Of a DNA stretch of 64,000 nucleotides, positions 49,887-63,410 are shown piece after piece. The stretch covers positions 5,295,001-5,359,000 of the forward strand of contig NC_092572.1 of the NCBI RefSeq assembly GCF_037975245.1, given 5' to 3'. The first letter of the stretch is position 1. Each line of letters begins with the position of its first letter. A program made the position numbers and the translations under genes. This DNA comes from Apostichopus japonicus (Eukaryota; Echinodermata; Holothuroidea; Aspidochirotida; Stichopodidae). The notes beneath the pieces are model-generated. The model saw only the letters and a program-made list of their open reading frames with translations. It was not told where the DNA came from and searched no databases.

Positions 49887-52424
49887 CTCAACACATTCTT
49901 CTTGTCATACTCTTAACTTCAAATGTGATGATGACTTAACTAGCCTAAGCCTAATCGGCGAAACACAAAAACAAGCGTATTTTAATATTTATTGTAATAC
50001 GTTTTCTTCAATGGTAAGAACATAATAATAAAAACATAACATATTTATATATCAGGTTACGATTGTTTCTTAGCGTTAGTTATACGTTTATCTAACCTTT
50101 CGTTTTGAGTGTGCAAGTATCATGTGCTTATTTCATGCTTCTTTTCCAAAGCCAACTATTAACCATAACCTCTATTAACTATTAACCTCACTGCATTGTG
50201 ATATAATACAATCTTACAGGAGCTAGGTGGTAGCAGGCCCCGAGTTTGCAATAAACAATACCGCAGCTCATTCGAAGGTGATAATGAAAGCTATTGTATA
50301 GCGACGAACTATCCCGCATAAACAACTCGAATGAAGGAAAGATAATTATTTGAAATGTTTCCTATGTATTAAACAGAAACACTGAACTGTGAGGTAACAA
50401 TGACATAACTACACTGTAACTCAAAGGTACACTGCAATTTCAGGTACAGCACACCGAAATCCAACTTTAAAGCTCTTGCCCTGGACTGATCCGTCCATAA
50501 TCTTTCATACAATGATACTTTTATTTTATTTTAAGGTAAAACGATTTCTCGCAGTATTGTTATTTTAATTAAGTATAACTATGAAAACAAGGATAGGCTA
50601 TCTTATTCTTTATCCTATATTTCATCGGCCACGGGGTGCAACCCAGACCCGTCTCGTCAGGTAACAGACTATAGCTTAACGATACTACCTGAGGTTAAAC
50701 GAAAACGAGAATGGATTCAACTTCATTTTGATACGTCATTTTCCTTTTGAAAAGAAGGAAGAAATATATTGGACAGCCATATATGGTTTCAATCTTCTAC
50801 TTCTCAAACTGTGGTACAAATAGCCTATTTATAACGTAAAATAATATAGTAAAATTGTTCTATTTAAAAAAAACTGAGTTCGTTGAGTTTATTCTTATAT
50901 TCGCAATCAATTGCCTCGCAGATCAATAATGATTCGGTATCACTATTTCTAGTTGCTCATTTCGGCGAATGAAAAAGCCGTCGGAATGGGCTATTTATGT
51001 CTCCAGGGACACCTATAACCATCACATTAGCCGTTCAATGGCCTACGGTCAGATCACATCTCGATCACGAAGGGAATATTATAAGTTTTTATAAGATCTT
51101 TTGTCATAGACAGATATTAGATATTATAAGGGAAAAATTAGTAATAATAATAGTAAATTATTTTACAGCTACGATAGACTGAACCCTCTGGGTATGATGA
51201 TAAAATGGCATAGCAATATCGGAAGATCGAAAAATCGTTTGAGAATATAAAAAAATGTTTTGGTTTACGCTCATCTAAATTAGTTGCAAATTTCTAAAGT
51301 GGAACAAACATTGATGTATGTGAAGTTTTTGTCTGGAAAATTGTACAACTGATGTGGTAATGAATCGAACAGTCTATCAAAAGTTATCAATGTTGTTCTA
51401 AATGATTCGAAAGGTTTATTAGAAACTGGGATAGAAGGATTGAACTGGAATCCACGTCCAAAATGCCTTATCCTCTTGTACGATATGATTTATCTTCCCC
51501 CTCTCTCTCTAGATATATATAATATATATATAAATAAATAAATAATATATAAATAAATAAATAAATAATATATATATATATAACTTACGTATTTAAAAGG
51601 ATAACGATTGTTGAGAAAAAAATAGATACATACAACACTGTTTAATAGTTTGTTCCGTAGTTGAGATGTAAAATATTACATTTTATTCACTTAAAACTAC
51701 TGGCATTTTTGCATTTGGGCAATGTGATGTTATTCATGAACAACATCTGTAATTTTCTTCCTTAAAATTGACATGATTATATAACAGTTGGAATTTATTT
51801 CAGATATGTGAAGGATGTTATTTCATGTTGGCAAATTGTGATCAAGCGAATTTATCACAACAAAACAATGATTTCAGTTATGTATAAGAAGTATTCAATG
51901 TACCAGTGACAAATCATGAAAACCAGACACAGTTTGATATGTCATCCATACATAAAAATCACACATAATTATAATATGTGCTGATCTTAATACAATGAAC
52001 AAATTAACATACTTTCATATATTCGGAGCCAATAGAAACGAACTATCAAGTTGGAGGTTGGATCAATGTCTTCCCTTTTTTACTTGCTCTTTGATATACA
52101 TAATTGAAATTTTCGTCCTCGCTTTAAGGTAAAAGGTTACCAAATGTGCCGATAGAACCTCACTAATAAGTACCCTTGACAAGTGTATGCCATGCACTCT
52201 ACTTAATTAATTCCTCATGGATCCGTTACTCAAACTGATGAACAGAACTTGCAGATTGAGAAAGTTGAACCGATAACTGTTCCTATTGATGGACAAACTG
52301 CAATGATTTCGACACTCACTGACAAATCTTATTCGCATTAATTTTCGTCGTGAGAGTATTTTATCAATAATTATGAGGTAATTGAATCTAATCACACAAC
52401 AAATACGTAGCATATGGTACGACG
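49887..52424. other. No gene recognised
   Basis: Contains a mixed TATA/AATA repeat at 51510-51582. Nothing coding was recognised. Confidence 0.4.
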
Positions 52425-52548
52425 TCAATAAGGTATATAGTTAAGTATCAATTTGTCGTGATGGCATACTTCTCCCGCGTTTTCGGGCTCTTCATTAACA
52501 TCGGAGAAGGTCCTTGGCATACGAAGAAGCTCCTGCTTGTCCACTCGA
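52425..52548 (-). CDS. Possible terminal coding exon
   Basis: An acceptor (TTATATTCGCAG) precedes 52548 on the minus strand. The open frame then reads RVDKQELLRMPRTFSDVNEE, PENAGEVCHHDKLILNYIPY and a stop at 52425. The segment is clearly GC-richer than its flanks and has a protein-like, charged composition. An upstream ATG at 52643 gives an unspliced alternative of 72 codons. No family was recognised. Confidence 0.3.
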
Positions 52549-54250
52549 CTGCGAATATAATTCGACATGTTTAATTTATACTCACTTCTCTCCATTCCAT
52601 TCATGCATTTCTTGATGAAAGTATTGTCTTTAGTTACAGTCATATTCTATACGACGCAGCCCTCGTTTTCGTTTCGGCCTATTTCATTTGTACCTTGGTT
52701 TTTTCTCTCCATCCATCTAGAATGCAAGATGCACCATTCGAGAAAGTTTGACAATTGTCAGCATCTTTGTCAATATAAATATCGTCATCAACTACTGTTG
52801 TTTACTATCATTAGTTTAATATCAATGTCGGCAAATTTTATCCTTAATGCCGAAATGCGTTTCTTAAATAAGCAATTCTTTTTCTCCAAACAAGATATCT
52901 TTTTTGGTTTTGGCAACGTTTACTGTCACCCTTACAACTTCTTAATTATCCACCTGAAGTATTATATTTTCGTATGCAAGACAAGTAACACCGAGCCAAA
53001 TATCGATGATTTCTTTTATAAATTTAAATTTGCTTTGAGCGTTGAAAGTTTAAATTATTTTAAGCGAAAGCAGCCACGTAAAAATAAAGTGAATTTCCCG
53101 GAGCTTAGAAATGCCTTTTCATATTGTCCAAACCTGTTTACGTAGAAGTTTCTTATTTAGCTGTGTGTAGTGCAAATGGTTTCTTTTGCTGTCTACTTAC
53201 ATTAACTGATACTTACTGCAGTTTCTTGAATATGTAACAGACCATACCATTTTTGTTATTGCAATGTATAATTTTAATGTGTACCATGTTAAGTGATCGT
53301 GCATACATATGGAGGAGGAAAAAAAAGAGTTTAATATCAATGTTACTATTATATTTATGTCAGTGAAGTTTTTTGTTGTTGTAATGGACGGAATATTGTT
53401 AATATGATCGATATGATCAAGAGTACACCCTGTACGCTATAGGAAATGGTCCTTCCTATTTCTGTAACATGGTACCCATATTGTTTTGTAAGTGACTGAG
53501 CATCTTAATTTAAGGAATTATATCACGCTTACATTTGAAGCAGTCTAGTCAGCTCTTCTTTAAAGTTTGCTTGAACATTATGAATGCAGCCAAAGTATCG
53601 CTCAAAGCGGCGATAAAGCTAAAAAAAAATGTCTAGGTTCTAAAATGCAACTTCTCTCTACCGACCTTTCAATAAAATGACGATATTTCGTTAGCATAAT
53701 TAAGTATTCATGACGACGGTGATATGTACGAACAGGAAATATGAAAAAGCCCGCATTTTCCAATTTTGTTCAAAGATATTTTTGATGATATCGCAAAAAC
53801 GTATTCGGTTGTATGGATATGATCCGACAATCCTTATAGTCATTCCATCTGCTGAAACTTGGTTTGAGTTAAAATAACACTCGTTGACGTGTATATTTAT
53901 CAAAAGACACATGTTGATATGTTAAATGTTTACATAAGATAACTCACCACAAACCCAGAGACCCCTTGTATAGGACGTGCCCCGAACTACTTTTGCTTTT
54001 TTTTTTGAAAGTTTGCTCGAATTACACACATGTATTCATACAAAGCACGTACGTTACATGTGTGGTGGGATAGATTACAATCCAACACTACATGATATTT
54101 GACACCAATATAAATTCCTAGTTTTACTTTATTTTCGCCAACGTCAGCGTTCGCGTAAATGGAAACAGAAATTAATGTAAATTATGTGAATATTTCTTTT
54201 TTATCAGATACGAGATCAGCCAGAAAGAAATACATACAAACACACATTTA
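52549..54250. other. No confident gene
   Basis: Holds the longest ORF of the window, 192 codons on plus (52567-53145). It is phenylalanine- and isoleucine-rich, shows no domain, and overlaps the better exon candidate on the other strand. Treated as unproven. Confidence 0.3.
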
Positions 54251-54259
54251 TATATGTAT

Positions 54260-54425
<166 letters not shown>

Positions 54426-55266
54426 ATATATGCGATATATATTTTTTATTTTTTTTATGCGATATTTTTATCGGCGCACGTATGCAGTCGGAGATTACTT
54501 AAAAAGTTCATTGGAACTCATTGGAACAGTATGCTTATTACTCGTAATATTTTAAGGAATGTGCTGTATTTCACTGATTACCATTTTTTCAAATCCATCG
54601 TTCAGTAAATAGTCCTTTCAGTTGACGAAATCGATAACTTATATATTTAACATTTTAATAAAAGTTTTATTAACATTTACAGGCCAACTTATCATTAGCG
54701 TCACACGCTCACTGGAACTTTGTCAACTTGAAATAGAATATAAATCTGTAAACTTTGGTGCAGTTACCTATATACAGCACTTACAGCATACTGCACCAGG
54801 AAATATGCAAATGAATATTCTGTTTTTCACATAGTGACGACTTCTCCATGTCATGCGCAAATTATGCACCTTACCTAAGGATTCAAACACCGTGTGCGAA
54901 ATTCCAAGATAGCATTGAAATTACTAATTTTCACTGAGTCTATTGTACTCCTTCTAAAGTAAGAGGTCACGTGAGAAACGCGACGTGATAAAATTCCTCA
55001 TTGCCACGGTGTCACGGTATTATCAATTTTATTTTGGTTTACTCTATTTTCGATCGTTTTTGTGACGTATTTACACTAGCCTCAAACTTTCTCACTGAGG
55101 ACAACGGTGCAGAGGATTGCAAATCAAGGGTAAGTTGTTGCAGTGAAGTGTGAACGTCTCGCTCTATATTAACTACCCACGTCAGTATGGTCTGTGGGAA
55201 ATTGAAATAACTAGTATATTTGTTATGAAAGTGTATGCAGGCATACGGAGTGTTATGAAAGTATAC
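54426..55266. other. No gene; possible first-exon region near 54960-55135
   Basis: GGTCACGTGA at about 54966, TGACGTA at 55062 and a donor-like CAAGG|GTAAGT near 55130 would fit a noncoding first exon, but there is no TATA box or ORF. Low support. Confidence 0.25.
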
Positions 55267-55466
55267 GGAGTGTTAGCTCAGTGGTTAACGCCGGTGCCTT
55301 CCAATAATAAAGTCCCGAGTCACTCCAAGGTTAATGTATGTCGTCCAGTTACAGTGTTGTTGACAATTCATAATCATGGCCGTTAAATATGAATCTAAGT
55401 GACTGACTTCGGTCAGCTTGCGGCTTTGATAAGCCAATGAGGCTTCTTCGCGAGTTCCTGCTTTTA
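55267..55466 (+). mobile_element. tRNA-derived SINE, family A, copy 2
   Basis: Same head and body as 21856-22083: A box TTAGCTCAGTGG at 55273-55284, then GACTGACTTCGGTCAGC and GATAAGCCAATGAGGC. The B box is disrupted: the GGTTCGAGTCA of copy 1 is reduced to CCCGAGTCA, so internal Pol III promotion is probably dead. The GGAGTGTTA start is also found 19 bp upstream, a small local duplication. Confidence 0.85.
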
Positions 55467-57079
55467 GATGTTTCGTGACGTTAGAAAGCTAAAGTCCATT
55501 CACGATTTGAATTTCTCTGAAGATGGGGCCTGCAAGACACCTACAGGTACATACCTAAATTACAACTGACAAAGCAGAGCATAGAATCAAACATTGGTTA
55601 AAAGAAAGGGATGAAAGGGTGCGAAATGCTTAGTACCAAAGACAAAAAGATGGCAACAGGGCACCAGCCTCCCCCTTAACTAAATTCGCCCTTGCAAGTA
55701 CCTTACTCTAGAATTACAACTGACTAATTGTCTAAATATCAAAAGATACCATGGTATACTGAAAACAAAATTCTCAGATATAGTTTGACAACATACAATA
55801 AATTCCCAATTCTCGACAGAATTGCTCGATAAATTAGATCGGATATTTTGCAAACAAATTTACCAGATTTATACTTATTTTAACTAAGAGTTGTGTACAC
55901 ACCTGATGCCCCATATATTGACGTCACAGATTACGTTTTGTGTTGTAGCATTACCTGCACAAGTACAACGTCCACCTGCCAATGACATTTGCTTGAGAGC
56001 CTTGTGTGAAGACTAATGCTACATTAAAAATTGATATTGAGCCGTGTAAGGTGAATGCCTTCTTTATAGAGAATGGCGTATCTTGATGATACGGAGGAAG
56101 TGATAAGAAATGAATCTTGGAATCAATGTTACCGTGATACAGATAAAGAAATGTCTATAGAAGCCAACTAGCCAAGAGGAATTACCACTTGTAGAAATAA
56201 ACAATTATATTTTACCGGAACGTATCATAAATAATTGATAAAAAATATGTAATATACATCAGATCTTTAAAACAGAAAAAAAGAAAGAAAATTAGCTGTT
56301 TTGACGAGATGGTATGCAGTTGCAATAAATATTTGACTTTGATTAATAATTATAATTATAAGAATAATAATGATAATAATAGTAATACAAAAAAAAATAA
56401 TCATAATAATAATCATAATAATTTCATTATCATTTATTTATCACCAGCATAAATACAAATTATTTATAAATAGGTCTATAAAGACTTATTTGAAAATATA
56501 ACAAGATATATAACTAAAAATATTAATTGCAAAGATAATAAATTAAAAGTTTAAGACAAAGGGTTAAAAGCTTTAGTGGCTAAAATAGTCTACAATAAAG
56601 GTTCAAATGCTTCTATTTTTATGAAGATTGCAACACGGTTAAAATAAACAGGGAAGATCTGAATAATTGTATTCTATATTTCGGCAAGACATGAGAGCTA
56701 AGGATATCCAGCATAAGAACCACCCATCTACCTCAAGGTGGAAATTCAATTTGTATCCATAACTTTTACATTGTATATCAGTATGTTGCCCTTTGACCCT
56801 TGCCCATTGGCTACGTATCATTGATATTTAGTCGATATTTCAGTTGATCGCGCTAAATTCTTGTCATTTGAATTGGGTGAATTGGAGGTCTTATTACCAT
56901 TTCAAATTATAACATCGGAAAGAGGTTTAAGAGATTTGAAACATTACTCTACTTTTCAATTCTGTCTTCTTCTCTCCGCCTTGTCATTTACTTTTGTATT
57001 CCATGATGATCGCTTAAATTCCCTCTAATGTTATTAAAAGATCATGTGACGTTACCAACGTTCACTGTAATAACATTAT
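55467..57079. other. No gene recognised
   Basis: Contains an ATA/ATC trinucleotide repeat at 56338-56435. Otherwise AT-rich. Confidence 0.4.
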
Positions 57080-57400
57080 CATCTTTAAATTGTCGTCTCG
57101 TAGAAAACATTTGTTCCATTATCCATCACTTTTGAAAATATGGCATTATATTTGATTTAGAGATTAAGCTCATACACGCAGACATAGTGACTTTTAAACA
57201 CAATATTAAAAGATTAAAGATGATCTATACTCCTGTCATTTGTCGATAAGATGGTTTCTTGTAGAAGAGTTAACTTCTTATCCATCACTGTTGAAAATAT
57301 GAGGGCAAAATCTTTTTTGAGTGAGATCAAATTTGAATTAAACACATAAACTGAGACATATTGACTCATAAAACAAAATCTTAAACTATTTTCAAAGTCA
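57080..57400. repeat. Diverged tandem duplication, about 180 bp
   Basis: The series TCGTAGAAAAC / CTTGTAGAAGAG, CTTATCCATCACT / ATTATCCATCACT, TTGAAAATATG, then CAGACATAGTGACT / GAGACATATTGACT and AACACAATATTA / AACAAAATCTTA occurs twice in the same order. The second copy is well diverged. Confidence 0.6.
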
Positions 57401-57777
57401 AGTACTTCGAACAGATTATGAAGATGAAGAGGGAGTTGGAGGAAGATTATTATTATCTCCAAAAAGAGAAAATAAATGTTGCAATTGACAACGATATCAA
57501 AATAAACAGACTCATCTCGTAAGAAAATGATTTATTTCTCCTTTTGCTTGTTTCGAATTAAATGTAAAAGAAATTAAAAACATGATAGAAACAATGAAAT
57601 ATTTTTTATTAGAACACCCATATCCGAAAAAGCGAGCGTGACATACAGAGAGAGGAATCGCTGAGTGACACACATATTTGGAGCTCAAACAGTTGATATG
57701 GATAACCAAAAAAAATGATAAAACAGATTGCATTAATTCGCATGAAATACGGTGACACGGATTTACGGCTTACCCAC

Positions 57778-58115
57778 TTGTTGAAGGGGTGGGGGGGGGG
57801 GGGGTCAAGGGGCCATCTCACATCTCTATCGTCATTCGGGGTAAAGCGGTCAGCAAAGAGATTTGTTTACATGAAAGGAGGGGGAGGAGGAAGATTGGGA
57901 TACACCTCACGCAAACTTTCACGAGTATTTATGGACCCAACGTTGCGTTTAGACCTGTAATCACTGACATAATGTATGGTCTAAATATACCTCACAGTGT
58001 ACCACGCGATGTCTCACCATAACATATCATATCTCTACATAAATCTGTAGCGGGTATTAAGCACCTCGCCCCCCCCCCCCCCCCACCATCACCTTTGAAC
58101 ATAATGTGCACGCCA
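57778..58115. other. Region between a 13-G and a 16-C run, probable MITE remains
   Basis: The right edge, reverse-complemented, reads CTCAGTGGCGTGCAC, like the CAGTGGCGT ends of hAT-type MITEs, and a C run lies just inside it (58069). The left edge has a G run at 57789 but no matching terminus. The ORFs here are composition artefacts. Confidence 0.4.
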
Positions 58116-58445
58116 CTGAGCTGATCTCGTTTCTTATATCAATGAAACCTAATTAGTATCAATCAAAATAAAATTGCACAGTTATTTACACAAGTGGATT
58201 TAATTCTCGAATAAATAACAATTCTATTTGATCATCAACATTTCGTCACCCAGACGCAATTCCCAGTAGTTTTAACCACGTGTCAAGCTACTGACTTTCA
58301 TTTTCAAACTTTAATTATGAAATTATTATCATGAAACTTTATTTGTTTCAACTTATTATACAGTACTTATATGGTACGCTTATTACCTCAATCTTCAGAA
58401 TCTTTCTTAACAAAACAAGATATATTTGCTAATAGCAATTAAAGT

Positions 58446-58640
58446 CGTGCTTAGTTACGTTTCGTGCTGATACATTTCGTTCGTCTGTAAGATCATGGAA
58501 TGAAACAAGGACAATGAAACTACTTCGGGATCTGTTGTGCTTAGTTACGTTTCATGCTTAGACATTTCGTTTCACTATAAGACTATGGAATAAAAAAACG
58601 AAAATGAAACAATTTGGGATCTGTTTTGATTGTTACGTTT
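58446..58640. repeat. Direct duplication, about 92 bp, two copies and a part
   Basis: GTGCTTAGTTACGTTTC, ACATTTCGTT, ACTATGGAAT / ATCATGGAAT, AATGAAAC and GGGATCTGTT follow each other twice. A third partial copy (TTGTTACGTTTCCTTTT) ends the array. Confidence 0.85.
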
Positions 58641-58805
58641 CCTTTTTGGTGAAGTGAGTTCCTGTAAAATCTATACGATTGTAAGAGATGATGGATCATA
58701 TCAATATTGATAACAATGTCATATGATGTGAATGATGATAAATCGTTCTTAATCTGTACCGGGTTTTCTTTGAAATTTAGGTTAAAAGTTAAAAAGTTGA
58801 AGGTT

Positions 58806-59166
58806 TACAGTCTTGTATGAGGCTAATGCCTCCTCACACGACTTTACAACTTAACCCCTGGTCATTGGTAACTTGTCACACCCACACACCAAAGTGTGCA
58901 CAATTCAATCAGTCTCTCCTGGGACACCACAGTGCACCACATCCACGTGTCCCCTGGGGAACTTCCCATAGGGTGCAGCCACAAGCCGGCGCACACAACT
59001 ATATTTACAAGTTACCTCACAAGTCCCCATTCATACACCTGGGTGAAGAGAGGCAATGGAGATAAAGTGCCTTGCCCAAGGACACAACGCAATGATCTGG
59101 CTAGGACTCGAACCTGCAATCCTTAGGTCACAAGTCCACTGCCTTAACCACTTGACCACAACGCCA
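58806..59166 (-). mobile_element. tRNA-derived SINE, family C, near full length
   Basis: On the minus strand, GGCGTTGTGGTCAAGTGG begins at about 59165, with the A box at 59148-59158 and B box GGTTCGAGTCC at 59104-59114. Both boxes are perfect. The body starts with GTGTCCTTGGGCAAGGCACT and CCATTGCCTCTCTTCACCC, a central segment that, from memory, recurs in SINEs of distant metazoans. It continues through ACACGTGGATGTGGTGCAC to a CATTAGCCTCATACAAG 3' end. The plus ORFs over it are antisense artefacts. Confidence 0.88.
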
Positions 59167-59704
59167 AGGGTTCTGGTGTAGTCGCTTTAAAGCTGCATGT
59201 TTTGCTTTGAAACAAAATTATTGCATAAGACTTGTTAGACAAACTTAAATAGGTACATTATTAATTAATAAATAATTCCCTAAAATGGAACAACGAAAAT
59301 ATTGGAATCACAACGTAAGTATTTAGCAACATCTGTATAATACATGATATTATCAGAATGATACATAGTCACTACCTAACCTCTTTAACACTTTAAATTG
59401 TGTTAAACATGATTGATGCATCGACGATGGGATCTTGATGAATGTTAGGTGCATTCTACTGTCGTGACAGAGAAGTGAATTTCTATCTGGAAGGATATAA
59501 TTTAACAACCTTATAGATGTATATTAGATTTTCTTGATTTATGCGTGATATTATATCTAACTAGTGATTGGGATCGTTTGTCATGTCGCAAGAATTATTC
59601 TTGAAGAAATCAAAATGCCCAAAGATGGTAACTTATTTCTCGAAAGAAAAGACGTATATTATCAGGAATACATTTTTCCTAGGACTACTCAAAACCTCAT
59701 ATAT
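59167..59704. other. No gene recognised
   Basis: AT-rich, with nothing coding recognised. Confidence 0.4.
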
Positions 59705-59839
59705 GGTGAGTGATTGGAAATAAAACAGCCAATGTTTTTTTTTGATTACTTTCAGTGCTCATGCACTTAAGAAGAGCTAGTTTTGCTCAAAAGCTCTGCA
59801 AAAGCCATACATTTGCTTTTTTACTTCCAATCACTCACC
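59705..59839. mobile_element. 135-bp foldback MITE
   Basis: The left end GGTGAGTGATTGGAAATAAA (59705) and the inverted right end GGTGAGTGATTGGAAGTAAA (to 59839) pair over about 35 bp. TAT flanks both sides, a possible 3-bp target-site duplication. The centre holds AAGAAGAGC and GCTC words like those of the hammerhead-like segment at 6.1 kb, but CTGA and GAAA are not preserved. Confidence 0.75.
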
Positions 59840-59917
59840 TATTTTAAATTTTGTATCTCATTCGAGATCCAGCAATTCGGGCTAGATGTAGATTAACTGT
59901 TTAAATATTTATATACA

Positions 59918-59937
59918 TATATATATATATCATATAC

Positions 59938-59980
<43 letters not shown>

Positions 59981-60020
59981 CATACATATAAATTAAAAAT
60001 ATATATATATATGTATATTT
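59918..60020. repeat. TA microsatellite with TACATA variants
   Basis: Mixed TA/TACATA repeat interrupted by AAATTAAAAA. Confidence 0.9.
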
Positions 60021-61777
60021 ACATATACTTGAAAACGTAATGAGTCGGAAAATCCAGAACAGTGAACAAATATTTTTATATGTATGGGAGGACAATTGGG
60101 AGTAGTATTATCATCAGTAAGAACGTTTCCTAACATTTTCATAAATTTGGATTATATCGATTTTAGCTGGTGCTCCATTCTTTTATTTATCTCGAAGCGG
60201 AGAACTGGTATGAAAATGTAGAACGCAGTAAATGCATAGTACGTATTTGACGGTACTTCAATTGTTTTGCTAAGGATGCCACATTGGCGACAGCTATCTT
60301 AAACCTCAAATATCTGTATGCCTGTAGTACAAAACTGAAGAAGTGAAAAAGTGAGTCGTACAAGTCATTGATCTTGGCAAACTCCGTGACTGATTTGAGT
60401 TGATCAATAATCTAAAGAGACCTTTTAATTTATACTGTTTACGGATATGCTGAATGCTCTTTGACACAAATCTTAGTATTATTTCAGATCTAAGCCAAGT
60501 TTTGATACCCAAATACATGATATTTTCATTCCTCTTCACAGTTGATCAATGTGTAAGTCGGGTCAGCGACTCTGTAACGACTTGAGATAGAGATCCTTTG
60601 AATGACGGTAAATGTACTCATAAATATGACGATACCACAGGCGATCATCCAGAAATCTGCTTAACTGCTATTAACACTCCAATGGCCGTTCAACAACTAA
60701 TCATGCATTCATATCTATTTTCAATGATTTTATCAAACTTTACAAGCTTTCTTAGCCTAATCTCATGGGGGAATCGCGGGCTAATATTATGCCTCACTGC
60801 CTAATATACTTTACGTTGTAGTTGACAATCATAATGTCAAGCTAGATGATTGTGTAATTATTTCTGGCAATATTATGACGGATCCTCTCTATAAAGAAGC
60901 CGTTTGCTTTAGGTATATTATTTATGAGAAATTGCCTGGCTTGATAAGCGAGACAATCACAGAAAATGAAAAACTAAAATCGTTGCAAATTCACAGGATC
61001 AAAACAGTTATTAACGGACAAATTACAAAGACGTTATACTGCTGTATGTTTATTTGAGTCCCCTCTGGATAAGCAAAATGCTTTATTTCAATTAGATCGC
61101 TAATTTTGGTACATAATTGTTTTTTAAAATCTGGGACGAGATCATTTGTATTCTATTTGGGAAAGGCTTAATGTAATACATTATTCCACACAATCAATAT
61201 ACTGTGGTTGCCCTTATAAAAAGGGACCTCGTTTTTCATGTTGAGTTATGTGGCGTGAAATGTGTTTCATTTGCAATTTTGCGTAGAAATAATGTTAAAA
61301 TATTGTAACGAAAACAAGAACATGATCAGCTGAGAGGCCACGACGATATTATTCACTCTGCTGTTTGCAAGAATCATAAAAAAAAACCACATTTGAATGA
61401 TTCCTATCTTCGCCAGACAAAAATGTATTAGGATCTGGTTTTCACCTCAAGATACAGAAAAAGTTCCAACAAGTTTTCTCTAGCAATCAATTTTAGCCAC
61501 CAATAAGTGACTTTTGACTTTTACTGTCGGTTGCTGAGCATGTTGCAATAGGGATTCAGTTTTGATTTATGTTGGTGATACCCCTGGTCATTGCGGGTCG
61601 TTGACATGCATGGGATGACTTGTTAACATTTGAGATGAAAGGGAACAAATGACTAAAGGAAGTTTCTATTATTATCTCTTTCTCTTTCGCTATGAAATGG
61701 ATCATATTAACAAGGCATACTGTCAGAATAACCAATTCATATGACCTCTTATTTTATTTATCGTCAGATACTTTTTC
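60021..61777. other. No gene recognised
   Basis: ORFs of 60-77 codons on both strands lack motifs. AT-rich throughout. Confidence 0.4.
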
Positions 61778-61862
61778 AAACAGATACAAACAGACACAGA
61801 CCGATACAATTATTTAAAAACAGATACAAACAGGTACAAACAGATGCAAACAGATACACACA
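61778..61862. repeat. Degenerate 10-bp AAACAGATAC repeat
   Basis: AAACAGATAC and variants (AAACAGACAC, AAACAGGTAC, AAACAGATGC) recur about eight times with one AT-rich interruption. Confidence 0.85.
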
Positions 61863-63136
61863 AATTTTTCTTTCACAATCACAAACCTCTCTAACATCAC
61901 CAAAACAAAACTACCTATTACGAAAGCGTCTCCGTTTGAGCAATAACCATGCATGTCACATCATTACCTAGTTACATCTTCTTAATTTATGCAAGAGGAC
62001 AAAATAGCTTTGAAATAGGACAAAAAGCTTTCAATGTGGGCTTAGCAATTTTGAATTGACGACAATATATATATATATATATTTGTTAATAGATAGCAAA
62101 TATATATCGCTGATATTCAGACGTAAAAAATCCAATCAGCATAAACAAAAACGAATCTAGAAATATATACTTTACAACGAACTCGTACAATATTCAACAA
62201 GTTATAGCAAGCAAATCAATCTTGATTGTCAAAAGCTAATAGCCAAAAACAGTAAAGCTTGTGTAATTCTCCAAAACAAACCGTACCCCAATTTGAAGTT
62301 TGCCAGTTCTCTATGAACTTCAAGATATGAAACACATCATTAGATCGCCTACGCTCATCGTAATCAACAAATTAAGCGGCTCAGAGACAGTAGGATGAAT
62401 TAAAAAAATAACATGAAGAAAACAGAACACAAATGATGACTTCGCCAAGACAAGCATTAGCAAAATTTAAGAGCTTTGAACATGACCGACTTGATGATTG
62501 TCTGATCACGTTTCAGTTGTAAGCAGCCACTCACTTCACTTCTTCCCTGTTCATCAAACTCCAAGAGGAAGAAAAACAAAAATCTACCCTGCACTCCTGG
62601 AACATTATTTTAAGTAAATTTTATAAAAGGACTTCCCCTCTTGGGATTTGATTGACTTTATATATTTTTTGGTACTTCCTTAAACCAGTTAATTTATGTA
62701 ATATATTTTCTTACCTTTGATTAACCTTTCTATCGCTTCATTTCAAGTGGAGTGAACGAAATCCCTGGAGTGTATTGACGTATCATCGAGTTTGTCATGG
62801 TAGACTTGACCAAGTCAAGGGTATACTTTAAACCGAAATAAAAACAAACGAAAAAACGAGGTTTGCTCTCATCTGGGATTCCAGTAATCAATTGACTTTA
62901 CCGTCATGTTCACAATATAAACCAGTTTCATAAATTAGTAAGTTTTCTAGATTGCTGTTGTTGTTGTCTCATCGCTTCTGTGCTTGTAACACCACGGATA
63001 TCATTATTATTATTAACATTTTTTCTGCTGTAAATATAGTTTACATATTCCTTGGTTAAATTCAAGCATTACCTTGTATCATTTAAAAATCACCATTAAT
63101 GAACAACTCTTCTTACCGCAATGGAGACTTCCCTAA
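61863..63136. other. No gene recognised
   Basis: A short TA run lies at 62066-62083. Otherwise AT-rich intron- or intergenic-like sequence. Confidence 0.4.
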
Positions 63137-63197
63137 CTATATATTTATATGTATATATAAATATAAATATATATAAATATAAATATATATATATATT

Positions 63198-63229
<32 letters not shown>

Positions 63230-63289
63230 ATATGTATATATATATATTTATATGTATATATAAATATAAATATATATATATAAATATAA

Positions 63290-63320
<31 letters not shown>

Positions 63321-63339
63321 TTATATATATATTTATATG

Positions 63340-63410
<71 letters not shown>

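Noticed and set aside
52567-53145. 192-codon plus-strand ORF, the longest in the window
   Set aside because: Rich in Phe, Ile and Tyr as expected from AT-rich DNA, no domain or signal layout, and it overlaps a better coding candidate on the minus strand. Kept only as unproven.
54960-55135. Possible noncoding first exon with GTCACGTG and a GTAAGT donor
   Set aside because: No TATA box, ORF or downstream exon; evidence too thin to call a gene.
58817-59126. Two plus-strand ORFs of 76-82 codons
   Set aside because: Entirely antisense to the family C SINE.
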